This document shows positions 14,444 through 15,060 of a stretch of DNA of 15,060 nucleotides, piece by piece. The stretch covers positions 1-15,060 of the forward strand of contig CALBAF010000416.1 of the NCBI GenBank assembly GCA_937926415.1, in the 5' to 3' direction. The notes beneath the pieces were generated by a model. The model was not told the origin of the DNA, did not search any database, and saw only the letters and a program-made list of their open reading frames with translations. Positions within the stretch are counted from its first letter, which is position 1, and every line of letters begins with the position of its first letter. The translations under genes were made by a program, and so were the position numbers. The stretch comes from an uncultured Actinomyces sp. GTDB lineage: Bacteria > Actinomycetota > Actinomycetes > Actinomycetales > Actinomycetaceae.

Positions 14444-15060
14444 CTACCGGGGGCGCACTCCCGTCGAACCGCGCACGACGAGGCGGGTTGGACGCACGTA
14501 CGTATCCACCAATTCCCCATCGAGCGCGTGACTGACCGCCTCAAGCGCACAGCGCCCAAGGTCCGCGAAATCCTGGCGCACCGTCGTCAGCCCCGGTCCC
14601 GCGTAGGCGGCCATCGGCACATCGTCGAAACCCGCGACCGACACGTCGCCCGGAACACTCACCCCGGCCTCGGCGAAGGCGCGCAGAAGACCCACCGCGA
14701 CCTCGTCGTTCGCGCACATGACGGCGTCTGGGAGTCCGTCCTCGACGAGGCTCTGCCCGGCGACGTACCCCCAGCGTGCCTCCCACGAGCCGACGAGCGG
14801 CTCACACTTCGACAGGCCCGCCTCATCCATCGCTTCACGCCATCCGGCCACACGTTCACGCGCCTCGAACCACTCCTGCGGACCCGCCACGCAGGCAATG
14901 TCCCTGTGCCCCAGCGACATGAGGTACTCCGTGAGCGCTCGCGCACCTCCGCGCTGATCCGCGTGAACGACAGACACCCCGTGACCGAACGTACGCCCAC
15001 CGGAGACCGCGACCACCGGCACCGACGCGCCCTGGGAGGCCACGGCCTCGGCGAGAGAAT
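14444..15060 (-). CDS. LacI/GalR-family regulator, C-terminal part (runs off the right edge)
   Basis: The reading frame enters from beyond 15060 and ends at TAG 14444-14446, giving about 204 residues of the sugar-binding and dimerisation domain. Family signatures are HADQRGGARALTEYLMSLGH (allosteric core), DIACVAGP, PDAVMCANDEVAVGLLRAF and GDVSVAGFDDVPMAAYAGPG, then LTTVRQDFADLGRCA, all canonical for LacI/GalR. The DNA-binding headpiece and start lie outside the window. It lies directly upstream of araD on the same strand, so it is the likely arabinose-responsive repressor of araDA and, through matching operators, of chvE-gguAB. This control is inferred; the ligand is not visible. Classical AraR (GntR-headed) and AraC regulators are different proteins. 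Confidence 0.92.
   Translation of the reverse strand, partial: SLAEAVASQGASVPVVAVSGGRTFGHGVSVVHADQRGGARALTEYLMSLGHRDIACVAGPQEWFEARERVAGWREAMDEAGLSKCEPLVGSWEARWGYVAGQSLVEDGLPDAVMCANDEVAVGLLRAFAEAGVSVPGDVSVAGFDDVPMAAYAGPGLTTVRQDFADLGRCALEAVSHALDGELVDTYVRPTRLVVRGSTGVRPR

Overview
The window comes from a GC-rich actinobacterium. The gene set suggests the Actinomyces/Schaalia group (a fused two-domain OppDF ATPase, a short HU without the lysine-rich tail of mycobacterial HupB, GC-rich hairpins at gene ends), but that placement is inferred from gene style and not from a marker gene. No tRNA, rRNA, phage gene, transposase or CRISPR array was seen.

Left part (1-6431): the start of a ROK-family sugar-type regulator reads leftward off the edge. 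Across an AT-rich divergent control region lies a rightward five-component peptide-type ABC importer encoded by four genes: lipoprotein oppA, permeases oppB and oppC, and a fused double ATPase oppDF. A strong GC hairpin separates oppA from oppBC-DF, and another ends the operon.

Middle (6432-7849): a roughly 750-base convergent gap holds no convincing gene but is rich in structure. It has a 19-base direct/inverted repeat cluster, a long imperfect hairpin, and an array of about eight diverged 20-base repeats arranged head-to-head around a small hairpin. Next comes hup (HU nucleoid protein, minus strand) with its terminator, and an AT-rich upstream region.

Right part (7850-15060, all minus strand): read in the direction of transcription, the order is a truncated LacI/GalR regulator, araD (ribulose-5-phosphate 4-epimerase), araA (L-arabinose isomerase), a rho-independent terminator, a promoter with two AACGTT-centred operators exactly 21 bp apart, then chvE (sugar-binding lipoprotein), gguA (double ATPase) and gguB (permease). 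The same operator core (GTTAACGTTAAC) sits before araD. The simplest reading is one L-arabinose regulon in which the LacI-type protein controls both catabolism and uptake. The kinase araB, needed between AraA and AraD, is not in the window.

The least explained material is the repeat-rich gap at 6540-7170. The other points of interest are the shared operator code, the binding-protein/hairpin/transporter layout used in both operons, and two possible Fe-S cysteine sets in OppDF.
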